Assembly: GCA_905221605.1 (NCBI GenBank)
Contig: CAJNDS010000541.1
Span: 7,501 to 71,500, forward strand
Length of the DNA stretch: 64,000 nucleotides
Direction: 5' to 3'
Source of the DNA: Symbiodinium natans
Lineage: Eukaryota; Sar; Dinophyceae; Suessiales; Symbiodiniaceae
Notes under the pieces: generated by a model
What the model was told of the DNA's origin: nothing
Seen by the model: only the letters and a program-made list of their open reading frames with translations
The model's database searches: none
Shown here: positions 32,390-41,012 of the stretch, piece after piece
Numbering within the stretch: the stretch's first letter is position 1
How the letters are laid out: each line of letters starts with the position of its first letter
Program-made: the position numbers and the translations under genes

Positions 32390-32760
32390 TGTGAGCGTGC
32401 TGGCGACGTGTGTAGTTGAGTGTTGCGTGGTCCTGCGTTGACGTTGAGTGTCATGCTGCAGCAACCGTGCTCTCAGGGCCAGTGTGTCGTGTGGGCAAAA
32501 GTGTAGGGTTGCTTTGTGAGATTTGTTCCAAGTTGTGGTTGGGCTAGTGTGGTGTGGTATGCCTGCGTACAGCGTCAGCTTGCGCATGCACCATACACTC
32601 ACAACTGCAGCCGTTTTCATTGCAGAAATTGCTGCAGTATTCGCATAGAAGCGATTGGGCTGCGGCCCCTTTCTTGTGTGCAAGCTCATTGAAAAGAGGC
32701 GTAGTGCGACCGCAGCCCACTTTCGACTTTCCCGCCTTCCACAACCTTCGAAAATAGGGC
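32390..32760 (+). repeat. family J short repeat
   Basis: Shares GTGTAGTTGAGTGTTGCGTG, the CTGCAGCAACCGTGCTCTCA block and the C-rich centre with 49,500-49,721. It differs by a ~140-bp insertion, 32,552-32,700, part of which also occurs at 49,095-49,165 and 49,263-49,318. The centre is GCCCACTTTCGA...TCGAAAATAGGGC around CCCGCCTTCC. Confidence 0.6.
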
Positions 32761-32952
32761 CAAAGGGACCTGGCCGGTGTGCCCGGTTGTCGAGGGGGAC
32801 GCGTGCGCCTCCCTGGGTTGTCGTACTGGTTTGTCTAGAATGATTGTGATCTAGACGTTCGTCCACCTTTCTGCAAAACGGGGCGTTTGCGTCGGGGTAG
32901 GCGGGGCAAATGGCCGACGCACACGGCAAACCCTTAAGCGTCTCACATGCGT

Positions 32953-33085
32953 GGCATGCTTGCAATTCTTTGCACGCACCAAAGCCACACAGCATGATTG
33001 GTGATTGTGTGGTTGGCCTTACAGCTTGGTGTTGAGTCGCATTGGTGCAATCGAGTCGGTGCACCTCTGCTTGTTCTTCAGTTGC
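32953..33085 (+). repeat. A1 left repeat of element 2
   Basis: 133 bp from GGCATGCTTGCAATTC to CTTGTTCTTCAGTTGC. The last bases are a pyrimidine tract plus CAG, a plausible trans-splice acceptor for the YR mRNA. In the solo copies the same point is followed by the C-rich centre; here it is followed by TTGCTTTTGCC and the recombinase leader. Confidence 0.8.
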
Positions 33086-33117
33086 TTGCTTTTGCCTTTT
33101 CTTCTTCTGTTGCTTGC

Positions 33118-34917
33118 ATGGCGGCGGATGACGTTATGTTAGAGAATATGTTGTCTTCTTTGGTTACAGGCAGCGGTTTGCCGAGACCAGCGCCTGTTTG
33201 CTCGGCAGAGCATGCTGTGATCCCAGTGGGCGCCGGCCTACAACGTCCGGCTCCGCTTGTGTGGGGACTGTTTGAATTACCTGGCCCTGGAGATGGTCGC
33301 ATTTGTGCGCAGTCAACTTTGCCATCTGCTACTTCGGCTCTTAGTTTGTTGGATGGCCGGTGCAGCAAGCGTGCCAGAATTGCGTCTGGTCCTTTAACGG
33401 ACTGCCGCGATGGTGATGTGTCTTTGCGTAGTAAGGAAGACGCTGAGCGTGTGAGTCTGTGTGACAAGTGGGCAGATGTTGCAGTGGTTTTGCTGAATGA
33501 GAGTGACTTGGACGTCGCGCCTGGGGAGGTCAGCAAGGCTCAGCTGAGTCGCATATTTGCAAATCGCGCGGCTTCGACTTTGAAAAAGCATCTCCGCGGT
33601 TGGGGCGTCTGGTGGGAATTCTGTCGTACTTCTTCTTGGAGCATGGCGAGACCATCTCTGACACAACTGCTCGACTTCTTCGAGAGTCTATGTGAGGGTG
33701 TGCGCATGGATAGAGGCCGCAATCGCAAAAGTAAAGCGATGGGAGTTATCGCTGCCATGAAATTTGCAGCATCACGGCTGCAGCTATGTGGGCTGCTTGG
33801 GCAGCTCAAAAGTCCGTTGTTGGAGCCTTGGGGCCGTTGCGAGAAGTGGTCCAAACGTCGTCCTCGTGAGGCTACTCCGTTGTCATTTGACATTGTGTTG
33901 CGCCTGGAGTTGGCGTGCCAGTCAGCTCCGGTGGAAGATTCTTGGTTGCTGCTGTGCTTCCTATTAATGTTATTCGGGAGCTTGCGTTGGAGCGATGCCC
34001 AGAGAGTGGATCTGAGCTCGGTGTCCTGCCAACAAGGCTGTTTGCGTGGCTGGACGTGGCGTTGTAAGCAGTCGGCCACTGGCATGCCATGGGCTGTTTG
34101 GTGCAAGGGTGTGGCTAATTCAAATTGGGGCGTGCAGTTATTCGAAGAGTCACTAGCGGTGCGAGCCGCGGTCCCCAACAGGGACTTCTTGATTGGTCAT
34201 GGCGGTCAACCCGTATCTTACTCTACGGCGCTTGCTCAGTTTCGCCGGTGCCTGGTGACTTATGGTGGTGTGGATGCAGTTGACGTGCTGAGTTACACAT
34301 TACATAGCCTCAAGTGTACCTTTTTGTCCTGGGCTGAGGAGGCAGAGGTCAGCTCCCGTGACCGCTCTGCGCAGGGCCATCACAAAGAGCCTGGAGTTTC
34401 TGAGTGTGTGCCAAAGTATGGCCGCAACGACACTCTGCCTCAGCTGCGTTGTCAAAAGATTGTCTTGGATAAGTTGGTTACAGGATGGCGGCCCATGGTG
34501 CCAGTTGATCGCGGGGTCGGTGGCCAGGTGGTTTTACCTGCAGACGAGGGTGCACTTTCTCCAGCAGGTTCAGTCACGGAGTCGGAGTCAGAGCATGAAG
34601 ATGGGGAAGTAGATGACTCTGGCAGCAGCGTTTGCCCCAGCGACATCCTATGTGACCAGGACAGCGATGCTGGTTCCTGGGACGCCTGCGACTCTGTTGG
34701 TCCTTGGATAATCAACGGAGCCACTGGTTGGTTCCACCTAGCAGTTGCTACAGAGTCTGGAGGGTTACTGGTGGATGACACGCGCTGGGGTCTGGCGTGT
34801 AGGCCACGCGCCGTGTTGCAGACCAGCTGCTTCCTTGTGCGTGATGACCCGGCGCTGCAGTGCTACGTGTGCTGCGGGCACAGTGCCTGTGCTGCGCAGT
34901 GCGGCGTACCCGTATGA
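33118..34917 (+). CDS. tyrosine recombinase (element 2)
   Basis: 599 aa from ATG 33,118, which is preceded by a pyrimidine-rich leader (the frame is open further left through A1, but only with non-ATG starts). Helical core-binding region at about residues 145-265 (STLKKHLRGWGVWWEF). Catalytic residues: Arg in LRWSDAQ (~290), HSLK box (His ~396, Lys ~399 where most families have Arg), His in QGHHKE (~421), nucleophile Tyr in PKYGRND (~434). An acidic Ser/Glu/Asp linker follows (about 480-525), then a terminal domain with FHLAV and a Cys cluster (CYVCCGHSACAAQC). The enzyme should insert the element DNA without target duplication. It is the first ORF of the element, on the same strand as the rest. 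The tail is shared with element 1 and has no function I know. Confidence 0.85.
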   Translation: MAADDVMLENMLSSLVTGSGLPRPAPVCSAEHAVIPVGAGLQRPAPLVWGLFELPGPGDGRICAQSTLPSATSALSLLDGRCSKRARIASGPLTDCRDGDVSLRSKEDAERVSLCDKWADVAVVLLNESDLDVAPGEVSKAQLSRIFANRAASTLKKHLRGWGVWWEFCRTSSWSMARPSLTQLLDFFESLCEGVRMDRGRNRKSKAMGVIAAMKFAASRLQLCGLLGQLKSPLLEPWGRCEKWSKRRPREATPLSFDIVLRLELACQSAPVEDSWLLLCFLLMLFGSLRWSDAQRVDLSSVSCQQGCLRGWTWRCKQSATGMPWAVWCKGVANSNWGVQLFEESLAVRAAVPNRDFLIGHGGQPVSYSTALAQFRRCLVTYGGVDAVDVLSYTLHSLKCTFLSWAEEAEVSSRDRSAQGHHKEPGVSECVPKYGRNDTLPQLRCQKIVLDKLVTGWRPMVPVDRGVGGQVVLPADEGALSPAGSVTESESEHEDGEVDDSGSSVCPSDILCDQDSDAGSWDACDSVGPWIINGATGWFHLAVATESGGLLVDDTRWGLACRPRAVLQTSCFLVRDDPALQCYVCCGHSACAAQCGVPV

Positions 34918-34989
34918 ATGGGCTCAAAGTGCCTGTGCTACCTGTTACAGGGTCGGTGCTGGGGGCGGTGCGGATGCGCTCAGCATGGC

Positions 34990-35182
34990 AGTGTACGTTT
35001 ACACTTGCTTTTGCAGCTGTGTGCTGTGTGCACTGTGCAGCTTGCTGCACGGTCAGCTGTGATAGTGCTCGTTTGCACTTGTGCTTACTGTTTTAGTGTA
35101 CGTTTACACTGGCAGTTATCGTGGCGTGTGCGTCGCGCTAACTGTTGCCTTGTTGGCTGTACAAGTGTACGTCTACACTTGT
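34990..35182 (+). promoter_or_regulatory. four small hairpins in the YR-Gag spacer of element 2
   Basis: AGTGTA-CGTT-TACACT at 34,990-35,005 and 35,095-35,110; a variant AGTGCTCGTTTGCACT at 35,064-35,079; and the longer ACAAGTGTA-CGTC-TACACTTGT at 35,161-35,182. The variant swaps a T-A pair for C-G, so pairing is kept at that position. Loops are CGTT or CGTC. Role unknown: promoter, translation or packaging signal are all possible. Confidence 0.7.
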
Positions 35183-35333
35183 GTTTGTTGGAGCTGAGTT
35201 GAGGGATTGGGTGTTCCCTTGCACCGGCTCGTATATTTGGGCAAGCAGCATATGCCACTGTCAGTGCGTGGGTCTTGCGGACCTTGCTTGCTGTTGTACT
35301 TGGTGAATTCTTATTGTGTGCCTTGCAGCCGCA

Positions 35334-36479
35334 ATGTCTGGGACTTCGTGGCACGATATGGTCTTGGCAGCTAAGCTGCCGAAATCAGTGGCTGATGCCA
35401 TCATTGGTCTGGGATATGATGAGCAAGCTGTGTTTCAGAGTGCTTTCAGTGACCGTGGTGCTTTGGATGCGTGGCTGGCTAAGTCGCGGGAGAAGCTTGG
35501 GGAGGATGCAATGAAGGTGGATGCGGCGGACTGGGCCACATGTCCTCTGGTGGCAAGATTGCGCCTGTTGTGGTCGCAGTCCTCTGGGTCTGCTGGTGAA
35601 TCTGCCAACGCTCCAGCTTGCCTGTCACTTGTGCCGGCAGTCGGCTCAGGTGTACGCTTGGATACGGCTGAGAGGGAGAAGCTCAGGAAGACATTTGAGG
35701 CCAATTATCCTGGCACGGTGCTGCATGGGGCCTCATTGCCCTGCGTCAGCTTTTTGTCTGTTGTGAAAAATCAGTGCTCGGCCCGTGCATGGGAGTGGGT
35801 ACCGTGGAAAAAGGGGCTCAGTGAAGATGATGCGGTGGCGGTCAAGAGTCGCAAGTCAAAGAGCTTGGACTTTCTGGACATTATGTCCCACGCTGCCGGG
35901 CTGGGCCAAGATGAATGGGATATGGAATTGTCAAATGCTCCTTTGCGAGTGTCAGCGATACTCATTGTTCGGGCTCATGCCTATTCAATGTGTGGGGCTG
36001 GGCATTTGTCGAGCTGGATGCAGTATGTGCAGAAGTTTATGCATCACTACACCAAACCACCCTCTGAAGGTTTTCGATTGCCAACTGCGTTGGAGGCAGA
36101 GCAAGCCGACAGGGAGGTCATGGGAGAAGTGTTCCGGATGGTGTTTGGTGGCATCGGCATGGATCGTGCCTTACTCTCTGTGGTGAAAGATGATTTGTTG
36201 CGCCTTCATCTGTCGTGCAGGCCCAAGCCTTTGAAGCCGGTGAAGACCCTGCCAGGTGGTAAGGCCAGTGGGGAGGCCAGCAAGCCACCTACGGGCACCG
36301 AGCAACCCTTGAAAAGAAAGCGTCCAGCCGTGCGTCCTGCTTCTGGCAAAAAGTTCCGCACCGGGTATTGCTTCGATTTTCAAGAGGGTCGTTGCTCCAG
36401 AGGTGATGAGTGTCGTTTCAAACACGTGTGCGAGAAGTGCGGTGGTACAGATCATGGAGCGGCAGCTTGCAAGCAGTGA
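35334..36479 (+). CDS. Gag-like protein with CCCH finger and knuckle (element 2)
   Basis: 381 aa from ATG 35,334, shortly after CCTTGCAG (probable splice acceptor). N-terminal helical region (MSGTSWHDMVLAAKLPKSVA), central region aligned with element 1 (KLRKTFEANYP, WVPWKKGLS), basic Pro/Lys/Arg segment, then an intact CCCH finger (CFDFQEGRCSRGDECRFKHVC) overlapping a second Cys/His group CEKCGGTDHGAAAC, like a retroviral-type knuckle. It is likely the nucleic-acid-binding structural protein of the element particle. The stop at 36,477 is ~155 bp before the RT ATG at 36,633. Assignment rests on position, the fingers and the match to element 1. Confidence 0.75.
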   Translation: MSGTSWHDMVLAAKLPKSVADAIIGLGYDEQAVFQSAFSDRGALDAWLAKSREKLGEDAMKVDAADWATCPLVARLRLLWSQSSGSAGESANAPACLSLVPAVGSGVRLDTAEREKLRKTFEANYPGTVLHGASLPCVSFLSVVKNQCSARAWEWVPWKKGLSEDDAVAVKSRKSKSLDFLDIMSHAAGLGQDEWDMELSNAPLRVSAILIVRAHAYSMCGAGHLSSWMQYVQKFMHHYTKPPSEGFRLPTALEAEQADREVMGEVFRMVFGGIGMDRALLSVVKDDLLRLHLSCRPKPLKPVKTLPGGKASGEASKPPTGTEQPLKRKRPAVRPASGKKFRTGYCFDFQEGRCSRGDECRFKHVCEKCGGTDHGAAACKQ

Positions 36480-36632
36480 CTAACTTCTGGAAGTGTTTCC
36501 AAAGCATTGGTGGAATGTGCGGACGTGGGTAGCGTTTCAGCTGGTGGTGTTACAGCCCTCGGGCAAATTGGGCCTGCGTCGGCGGTGTCAGTTTGCTATG
36601 ACAGTCCTGGCGTGGCTTCAGGCGAGCGAGTG

Positions 36633-38444
36633 ATGGCAAATGGTGGCAATGGAATTTTGCTGGCTGTGCCTGATATGGTCGCTGAGTCGCGCAGTGCAGT
36701 TATAGTGGATGATGTCAGCAGTGGTGGCAGGTGTGATTTGCCTGGAACCCCAGTGCATTCGCTTGGATACCCTATCACAGATGGTGGTGGAGTTGTGTCG
36801 TCTGCAGACTGGAGTATTCCGCGTGAGCAGAAGGATTTCTTCGCACCACTGCGTAAGTCTTTCTTTGATCTAGCCAGCAGGTGGCGGCTGATCCCACGTC
36901 TGCGTGCTCGTATGGAACAATCTTCGGAAGAGTCGCTATTTTCTGCAACTGAGGTGTTGGAGTTGCGCGAGTGCGTCCAAAACTTCTTACGTAAGGAAGG
37001 ATTGGAGTGCAATTTGGACATTCCACAGTACCAGCCATTCTTGCTGGACATGTGGCGAGCTTTGGGATCTTTGACCGGTGATATTGACCGCGATCTGCCT
37101 CGCATTCTCGAAGAAGGTGTGGGAACCGGTATTAAAAGTCCCATCGCCCCGTCTGGTGTCTGGGATGAACGCATGGAGTCGTCTTGTTTTGATGAGTATG
37201 ACTTGCGTGTGTTTGAGACCCCTTGGCAAAGCGCTTCCGAGGACGTTGCCTTTACTCGCTCGTTAATCATGAAGGACGTGGAGGCAGGATTCGCGTATAT
37301 TCTGCCTGGCGGAGAATCTGAGGCGCGGAGTCGCTGGGGTCCGCATGTTGCCGCCGGCAAGTTGGGAGTTGTCCGTGTCCCGGGAAAAAATCCCCGTTTG
37401 ATCGGAGATGGTAGCGTCAGTGGTGCAAATGGCGCATCTTGCATTCCTGAAAAGATGCGGATGCCAGATTTGGAATCTATTCAGAGATTTATTTCTGAGG
37501 CTGTGACTTCAGAGGATTGGTGGATGTTTTCGTTTGACGTGCAGGGTGCACATAAGCTGGTGTGCGTGCGTGAAGACGAACAGGGTTTCAGCATTTTCAT
37601 TCTTGATGGCGTGTGGTATGTCTACAGAACTTGCTATTTTGGCTGCCGCTGGGCAGCGTACTGGTTCAGTCGTGTTGGCAGCTGGTTGGTTCGGCTGCTA
37701 CACAGGTTCATCTGGATTCAGCACGGGTTATTCCTTTATGTGGATGACGGTCTCGAGTTTTTACCATGTTCTGTGGGCCCGCTTCTTGCTACAAGCACCC
37801 TGATGTTATTGACTGCAGTGGGAGTACCGTTGAGCTGGAAAAAGGTAAAAATGGAGCAGGAGCTGGTGTGGATTGGATGGCGGTTTAACACCATGGCTGG
37901 AGCGGCTTTCTTGCCGTATGAGAAGGCTGCACGGATTGTCAATTACCTTCGGAAGCTGTGTGTGTCTGGTGCTCGCGTAGAGCGTCGTGAGCTGGAAAAG
38001 GCGATTGGGCTACTGGTATGGTTTTGCGAAGGAGCCTTTTGGTTGCGTCCATGGCTGTCCTGCTTGTATAAACTCTTGTACAAACCGTCAGTGGTCACAC
38101 GCAAACTGCTGGCCTGCCAATTCCATGATGTGGTCTCCTCGTTGTCTGCGGAGTTGACGACTGGTCGGCACTTCCGGAAGTTTGATGTCGGATCTGGCTG
38201 GAAGCTGCATTCAGTCAACAACACCGAGGTCAGCAGCTTGTCCTGTCGTGCGCTGCAGACGCCACGTGTGAAGCATGGATGTGTTAGTGCTGTGCGACGC
38301 AGCTCGCCTTTTTTGCGGTGCTGTTCAGAGCTCGGTCTCCATTCCACTTTGTATTCGGTTTGCCAATGCTGGGATCGCAGCTGCAGACGCTTTTGCAGAT
38401 CGACACGGTGCTGGCATTGGTGGCTGGTGGGTACCGGCGGATGA
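36633..38444 (+). CDS. reverse transcriptase (element 2)
   Basis: From ATG 36,633 (the frame is open back to about 36,507 without ATG). Motif A MFSFDVQGAHKLV (Asp ~302), motif B region YFGCRWAAYWFSR, motif C LYVDDGLEF (Asp pair ~371-372), then PLSWKKVKMEQELVWIGW. The connection region matches element 1 (HGLF/GCVW segments less clear). Upstream, TGIKSPIAPSGVW and GKLGVVRVPGKNPRLIGDGS are conserved in both elements (GKLGVVTSPGKEDRLIGDSK in element 1). Homology leaves this frame near 38,272, so the last ~55 codons are spurious and RNase H continues in frame 1. Both elements have lost the RT-RNase H frame, at different places and in different directions, which argues for independent decay rather than programmed shifting. 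Confidence 0.85.
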   Translation: MANGGNGILLAVPDMVAESRSAVIVDDVSSGGRCDLPGTPVHSLGYPITDGGGVVSSADWSIPREQKDFFAPLRKSFFDLASRWRLIPRLRARMEQSSEESLFSATEVLELRECVQNFLRKEGLECNLDIPQYQPFLLDMWRALGSLTGDIDRDLPRILEEGVGTGIKSPIAPSGVWDERMESSCFDEYDLRVFETPWQSASEDVAFTRSLIMKDVEAGFAYILPGGESEARSRWGPHVAAGKLGVVRVPGKNPRLIGDGSVSGANGASCIPEKMRMPDLESIQRFISEAVTSEDWWMFSFDVQGAHKLVCVREDEQGFSIFILDGVWYVYRTCYFGCRWAAYWFSRVGSWLVRLLHRFIWIQHGLFLYVDDGLEFLPCSVGPLLATSTLMLLTAVGVPLSWKKVKMEQELVWIGWRFNTMAGAAFLPYEKAARIVNYLRKLCVSGARVERRELEKAIGLLVWFCEGAFWLRPWLSCLYKLLYKPSVVTRKLLACQFHDVVSSLSAELTTGRHFRKFDVGSGWKLHSVNNTEVSSLSCRALQTPRVKHGCVSAVRRSSPFLRCCSELGLHSTLYSVCQCWDRSCRRFCRSTRCWHWWLVGTGG

Positions 38445-38910
38445 TGGAATTGTTCAGGAGAGTGAGGCATTCTGGTTCTCGGTTGTGCTTCCGAAGCAGT
38501 CTTGGCCGAAGTGGCTGCAGTTATCTGCATCCGGGTCGGACTCGTTGCAGAGTGGCATTGCAGCTTTTGAAGCGCTGGCTCAGCTTTGCTTGCTCCTGCT
38601 GCGACATCGACATGGTCACTATGATTCCGGTGGCTTCACGCTTCGTTTCTCTCAATTGTGCGACAACGCGGGCGTTTCTGCATTAAGTGACAAGCTTATG
38701 ACACAGTCTACGCCACTTTGCTATGTGTTGCAAGCTCTGGGCTTCTACTGCTGCCAACTTGGTGTGGTTTTACACAGTAACCACATTGCTGGAAAGAAAA
38801 ACCAGTGGGCAGACAGCCTCAGCCGCGGGACCATCCCGTCGGGCTTCTGCAGTTCAAAGCGACAGGATCTTGACGTGGGTGCTATCCTGCGTGTGCCTTG
38901 GCAGGTTTGA
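38275..38910 (+). CDS. RNase H domain (element 2)
   Basis: Frame-1 continuation of the RT polyprotein; the ATG at 38,275 is probably internal. Acidic residues: Asp in AAADAFADRHGAGIGGWW, Glu in AAFEALAQL, Asp in LCDNAGVSAL, and the closing HIAGKKNQWADSLSR. These match a DIRS-type RNase H. The stop at 38,908-38,910 is followed by ~75 bp and then B1. Confidence 0.75.
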   Translation: MDVLVLCDAARLFCGAVQSSVSIPLCIRFANAGIAAADAFADRHGAGIGGWWVPADDGIVQESEAFWFSVVLPKQSWPKWLQLSASGSDSLQSGIAAFEALAQLCLLLLRHRHGHYDSGGFTLRFSQLCDNAGVSALSDKLMTQSTPLCYVLQALGFYCCQLGVVLHSNHIAGKKNQWADSLSRGTIPSGFCSSKRQDLDVGAILRVPWQV

Positions 38911-38985
38911 TGGTATTGCAGCTTCGCTGCCCTGTGGCGTGGGACGTGTGACGGACTTACTTGCGCAGGCCCACTCCTTCGGTTT

Positions 38986-39073
38986 GGATGAGCTTGTGCA
39001 GCTTGGACTTGCGGAGTCCAGCTGCTTCATGTGTGTGCCTGCGATGAAAACAAATCAATGCGCGTGTGGACTT
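38986..39073 (+). repeat. B1 repeat of element 2
   Basis: From GGATGAGCTTGTGCAGC to GTGTGGACTT, directly followed by A2. One mismatch (GCGGAG for GCGCAG) against B2 at 39,255-39,343. Confidence 0.8.
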
Positions 39074-39343
39074 GGCATGCTTGCAATTCTTTGCACGCAC
39101 CAAAGCCACACAGCATGATTGGTGATTGTGTGGTTGGCCTTACAGCTTGGTGTTGAGTCGCATTGGTGCAATCGAGTCGGTGCACCTCTGCTTGTTCTTC
39201 AGTTGCCCGCCCGCCCTCCCCTTTCTTTGGGCGCCCATGGTGCGCTTATACCAAGGGATGAGCTTGTGCAGCTTGGACTTGCGCAGTCCAGCTGCTTCAT
39301 GTGTGTGCCTGCGATGAAAACAAATCAATGCGCGTGTGGACTT
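39074..39343 (+). repeat. A2-centre-B2 end of element 2
   Basis: 270 bp, same sequence class as the solo units at 20,892-21,161 and 40,546-40,817. The centre CCGCCCGCCCTCCCC...GGGCGCCCATGG (39,207-39,254) is missing from the A1-internal and internal-B1 borders, so it is a feature of the joined A-B form only. The whole unit is open in one plus-strand frame. Confidence 0.8.
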
Positions 39344-39690
39344 GGCTATCTGCGCATCCTGCATCCTTGCGCTTGCAGTGTTTGCTCCAGTTCTGCAAGC
39401 TTGGTGCAGCAGGCCTGCTGGTGCCTGAGTCATTTGCTGTGATTTCAGGCCCGCCCACCCGCCCCTATGAGCAGAAGGCTATATTTCTTCTGGCCAGATG
39501 GCCAGATTGAATGTACGCCGCGTGCAACCGTGCTATTTGGCCCCATGTGGCCGGAGGGGCAAAAGGGCAGAGACTGTGCTGACCCTGGGAGGGGCAGGTG
39601 CCCCTCACCAGACACTGAAATTTCTGCAGCCAAAATAGTCCGCCCATGCCTAGAGTGTGTAGGTGGTTGAGGGTTAGGTAAAAGAGTCCT
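39344..39690. other. spacer with C-rich tract
   Basis: No gene. CCCGCCCACCCGCCCC at about 39,451. CCAGATGGCCAGATTG near 39,500 and GGCCCCATGTGGCC near 39,540 are short inverted repeats. It may be a repeat family with only one copy in the window. Confidence 0.35.
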
Positions 39691-40091
39691 GCGAGATGCA
39701 CGCGCGCGTGCAGTAAAGTGGGATCTATAGCGCCACGTCATGTAGGTGAGCGACTGCGCGTGTCTGCGTGAGCTTGTTTGTGTGATTGCGTGACTGCTCG
39801 CAGTGTTGTCTGCTCACAGTTGCACCTGCTGGTTAGCAGGCAGTGGGTTGGGCGATAGGCCCAGCCAAGTCAGAGTAGGGACATTTTGCTTTTCCCGCCC
39901 GCCGCGCCCTGCAAAATGTAGGGGTTGGGTTTGGGTCGACTCGATAACCGGCTGCAATATCGCCCGGTGTTTGGAGACCCAAGAACTCTGCCGCCGCATC
40001 TCAAAATGAAGGAGACCGCAAGGGAAGGGCCATCATTGCTGCGTTCTCTGACCTGGTAGAGGGTTGGGGTTTCTGGTGGTGCGTTTGATCC
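39691..40091 (+). repeat. family F unit, plus orientation
   Basis: 401 bp, inverted partner of 22,921-23,322, about 16.8 kb away. Centre hairpin ACATTTTGC/GCAAAATGT at 39,881-39,919. Intact ends on both sides. Confidence 0.75.
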
Positions 40092-40104
40092 CGCAAGCAT
40101 GTTG

Positions 40105-40345
40105 CGACAGCGGCCTCTTTATCTCGCACGCACGCCTTGTGTACAGTTGTGTGAAGAGCTGTCCAGCAGTCCGGTTGTGTCCGTGCTTTTTGCAGCCAGT
40201 TGTCTTTGTTTTCCCAACCGCCCGCCCTAAAAGTGGGTTGGGTAGAGTGGGACTGCTGTCCCTGGAGCCTGGAGATGCCTGGAGATGCCTGGAGGCTTCT
40301 TTGCTTCTTTGCACTCGGGCGCACATAATCCCAACGTCTGATCAG
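40105..40345 (+). repeat. family D short repeat, second copy
   Basis: Partner of 8,226-8,460. Centre TTTTCCCAACCGCCCGCCC at about 40,212. It carries a small internal tandem (GCCTGGAGAT) not present in the first copy. Confidence 0.55.
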
Positions 40346-40384
40346 TGAGTGCGAGCTTGTAGAGGTGCCCCGCCCTCTGCTGCG

Positions 40385-41012
40385 CCCGGGTCGGGTCTCG
40401 CTGGGGTAGGTGGGCTGATGGCCAGCGCGTGCCACTAACCCTCGGCTGCGCGAAAACGATTGCATGCTTGGCCTGTTGAGTCCGCAGGCATTGCTTGAGC
40501 TGCGTGAAACTGTCTTGTGATTGTTCCTGACTCGATTCGTCAGTTGGCATGCTTGCAATTCTTTGCACGCACCAAAGCCACACAGCATGATTGGTGATGG
40601 CTTGGTTGGCCTTACAGCTTGGTGTTGAGTCACATTGGTGCAATCGAGTCGGTGCACCTTTGCTTGTTTCTTCAGTTGCCCGCCCGCCCTCCCCCTTTCT
40701 TTGGGCGCCCATGGTGCGCTTATACCAAGGGATGAGCTTGTGCAGCTTGGACTAGCGCAGTCCAGCTGCTTCATGTATGTGCCTGCGATGAAAACAAATC
40801 AATGCGCGTGTGGACTTTGCGCCCGCCCGCCCGCCCTGGGTTGCGGCTGTTGCCAAGTGCGGATTCCAGTGCGGCTTTCTCCTGGGAGCCTTGCCCAGAA
40901 GCAGTGGTGTGCCCGAGTGCGCTTCTTCTGAGGGGGGGAGCTGAACCCCGGCACCTTGCGTGTGCGACATGCTTGGCATCCAAACATCTCCCTAAACGAC
41001 TTCTCAGGGTTT
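40385..41012 (+). repeat. family C unit interrupted by a family B insertion
   Basis: The left part ends GATTCGTCAGTT at 40,545. The centre and right part resume at 40,818 with TGCGCCCGCCCGCCCGCCC and run to about 41,010 (CTTCTCAGGGTT). Joining the two borders gives the uninterrupted family C sequence exactly. Confidence 0.7.
40546..40817 (+). repeat. family B solo unit nested in family C
   Basis: About 272 bp from GGCATGCTTGCAATTC to GTGTGGACTT, inserted at the left border of the family C centre with no base of the target duplicated. Confidence 0.75.

Larger units (their letters stand above)
32953..39343 (+). mobile_element. complete YR retrotransposon with split direct repeats (element 2)
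   Basis: 6,391 bp. The order is A1 (32,953-33,085), YR, Gag, RT, RNase H, B1 (38,986-39,073), A2 (39,074-39,206), C-rich centre (39,207-39,254), B2 (39,255-39,343). A1 and A2 look identical over 133 bp; B1 and B2 differ by one base. A1-internal-B1-A2-B2 is the split-direct-repeat plan known from PAT, Ngaro and VIPER elements, whereas DIRS1 has inverted termini. Known members place YR after RT or between Gag and RT, so YR-first is unusual. All four regions are recognisable; the RT-RNase H join needs a frameshift, so this copy may be inactive. I see no target-site duplication, as expected for YR integration. Confidence 0.8.

Noticed and set aside
31919-33064. 381-codon minus-strand frame
   Set aside because: It crosses the family J repeat, several C-rich tracts and the A1 repeat of element 2, so it is a chance frame.
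3705-38275. Programmed frameshift between RT and RNase H
   Set aside because: The two elements break at different positions and in different directions, with no shared slippery sequence; independent indels are more likely.
38986-39343. Ordinary LTR retrotransposon with LTRs
   Set aside because: The flanking repeats are split (A1 left, B1-A2-B2 right), the element encodes a tyrosine recombinase, and there is no DDE integrase or protease.
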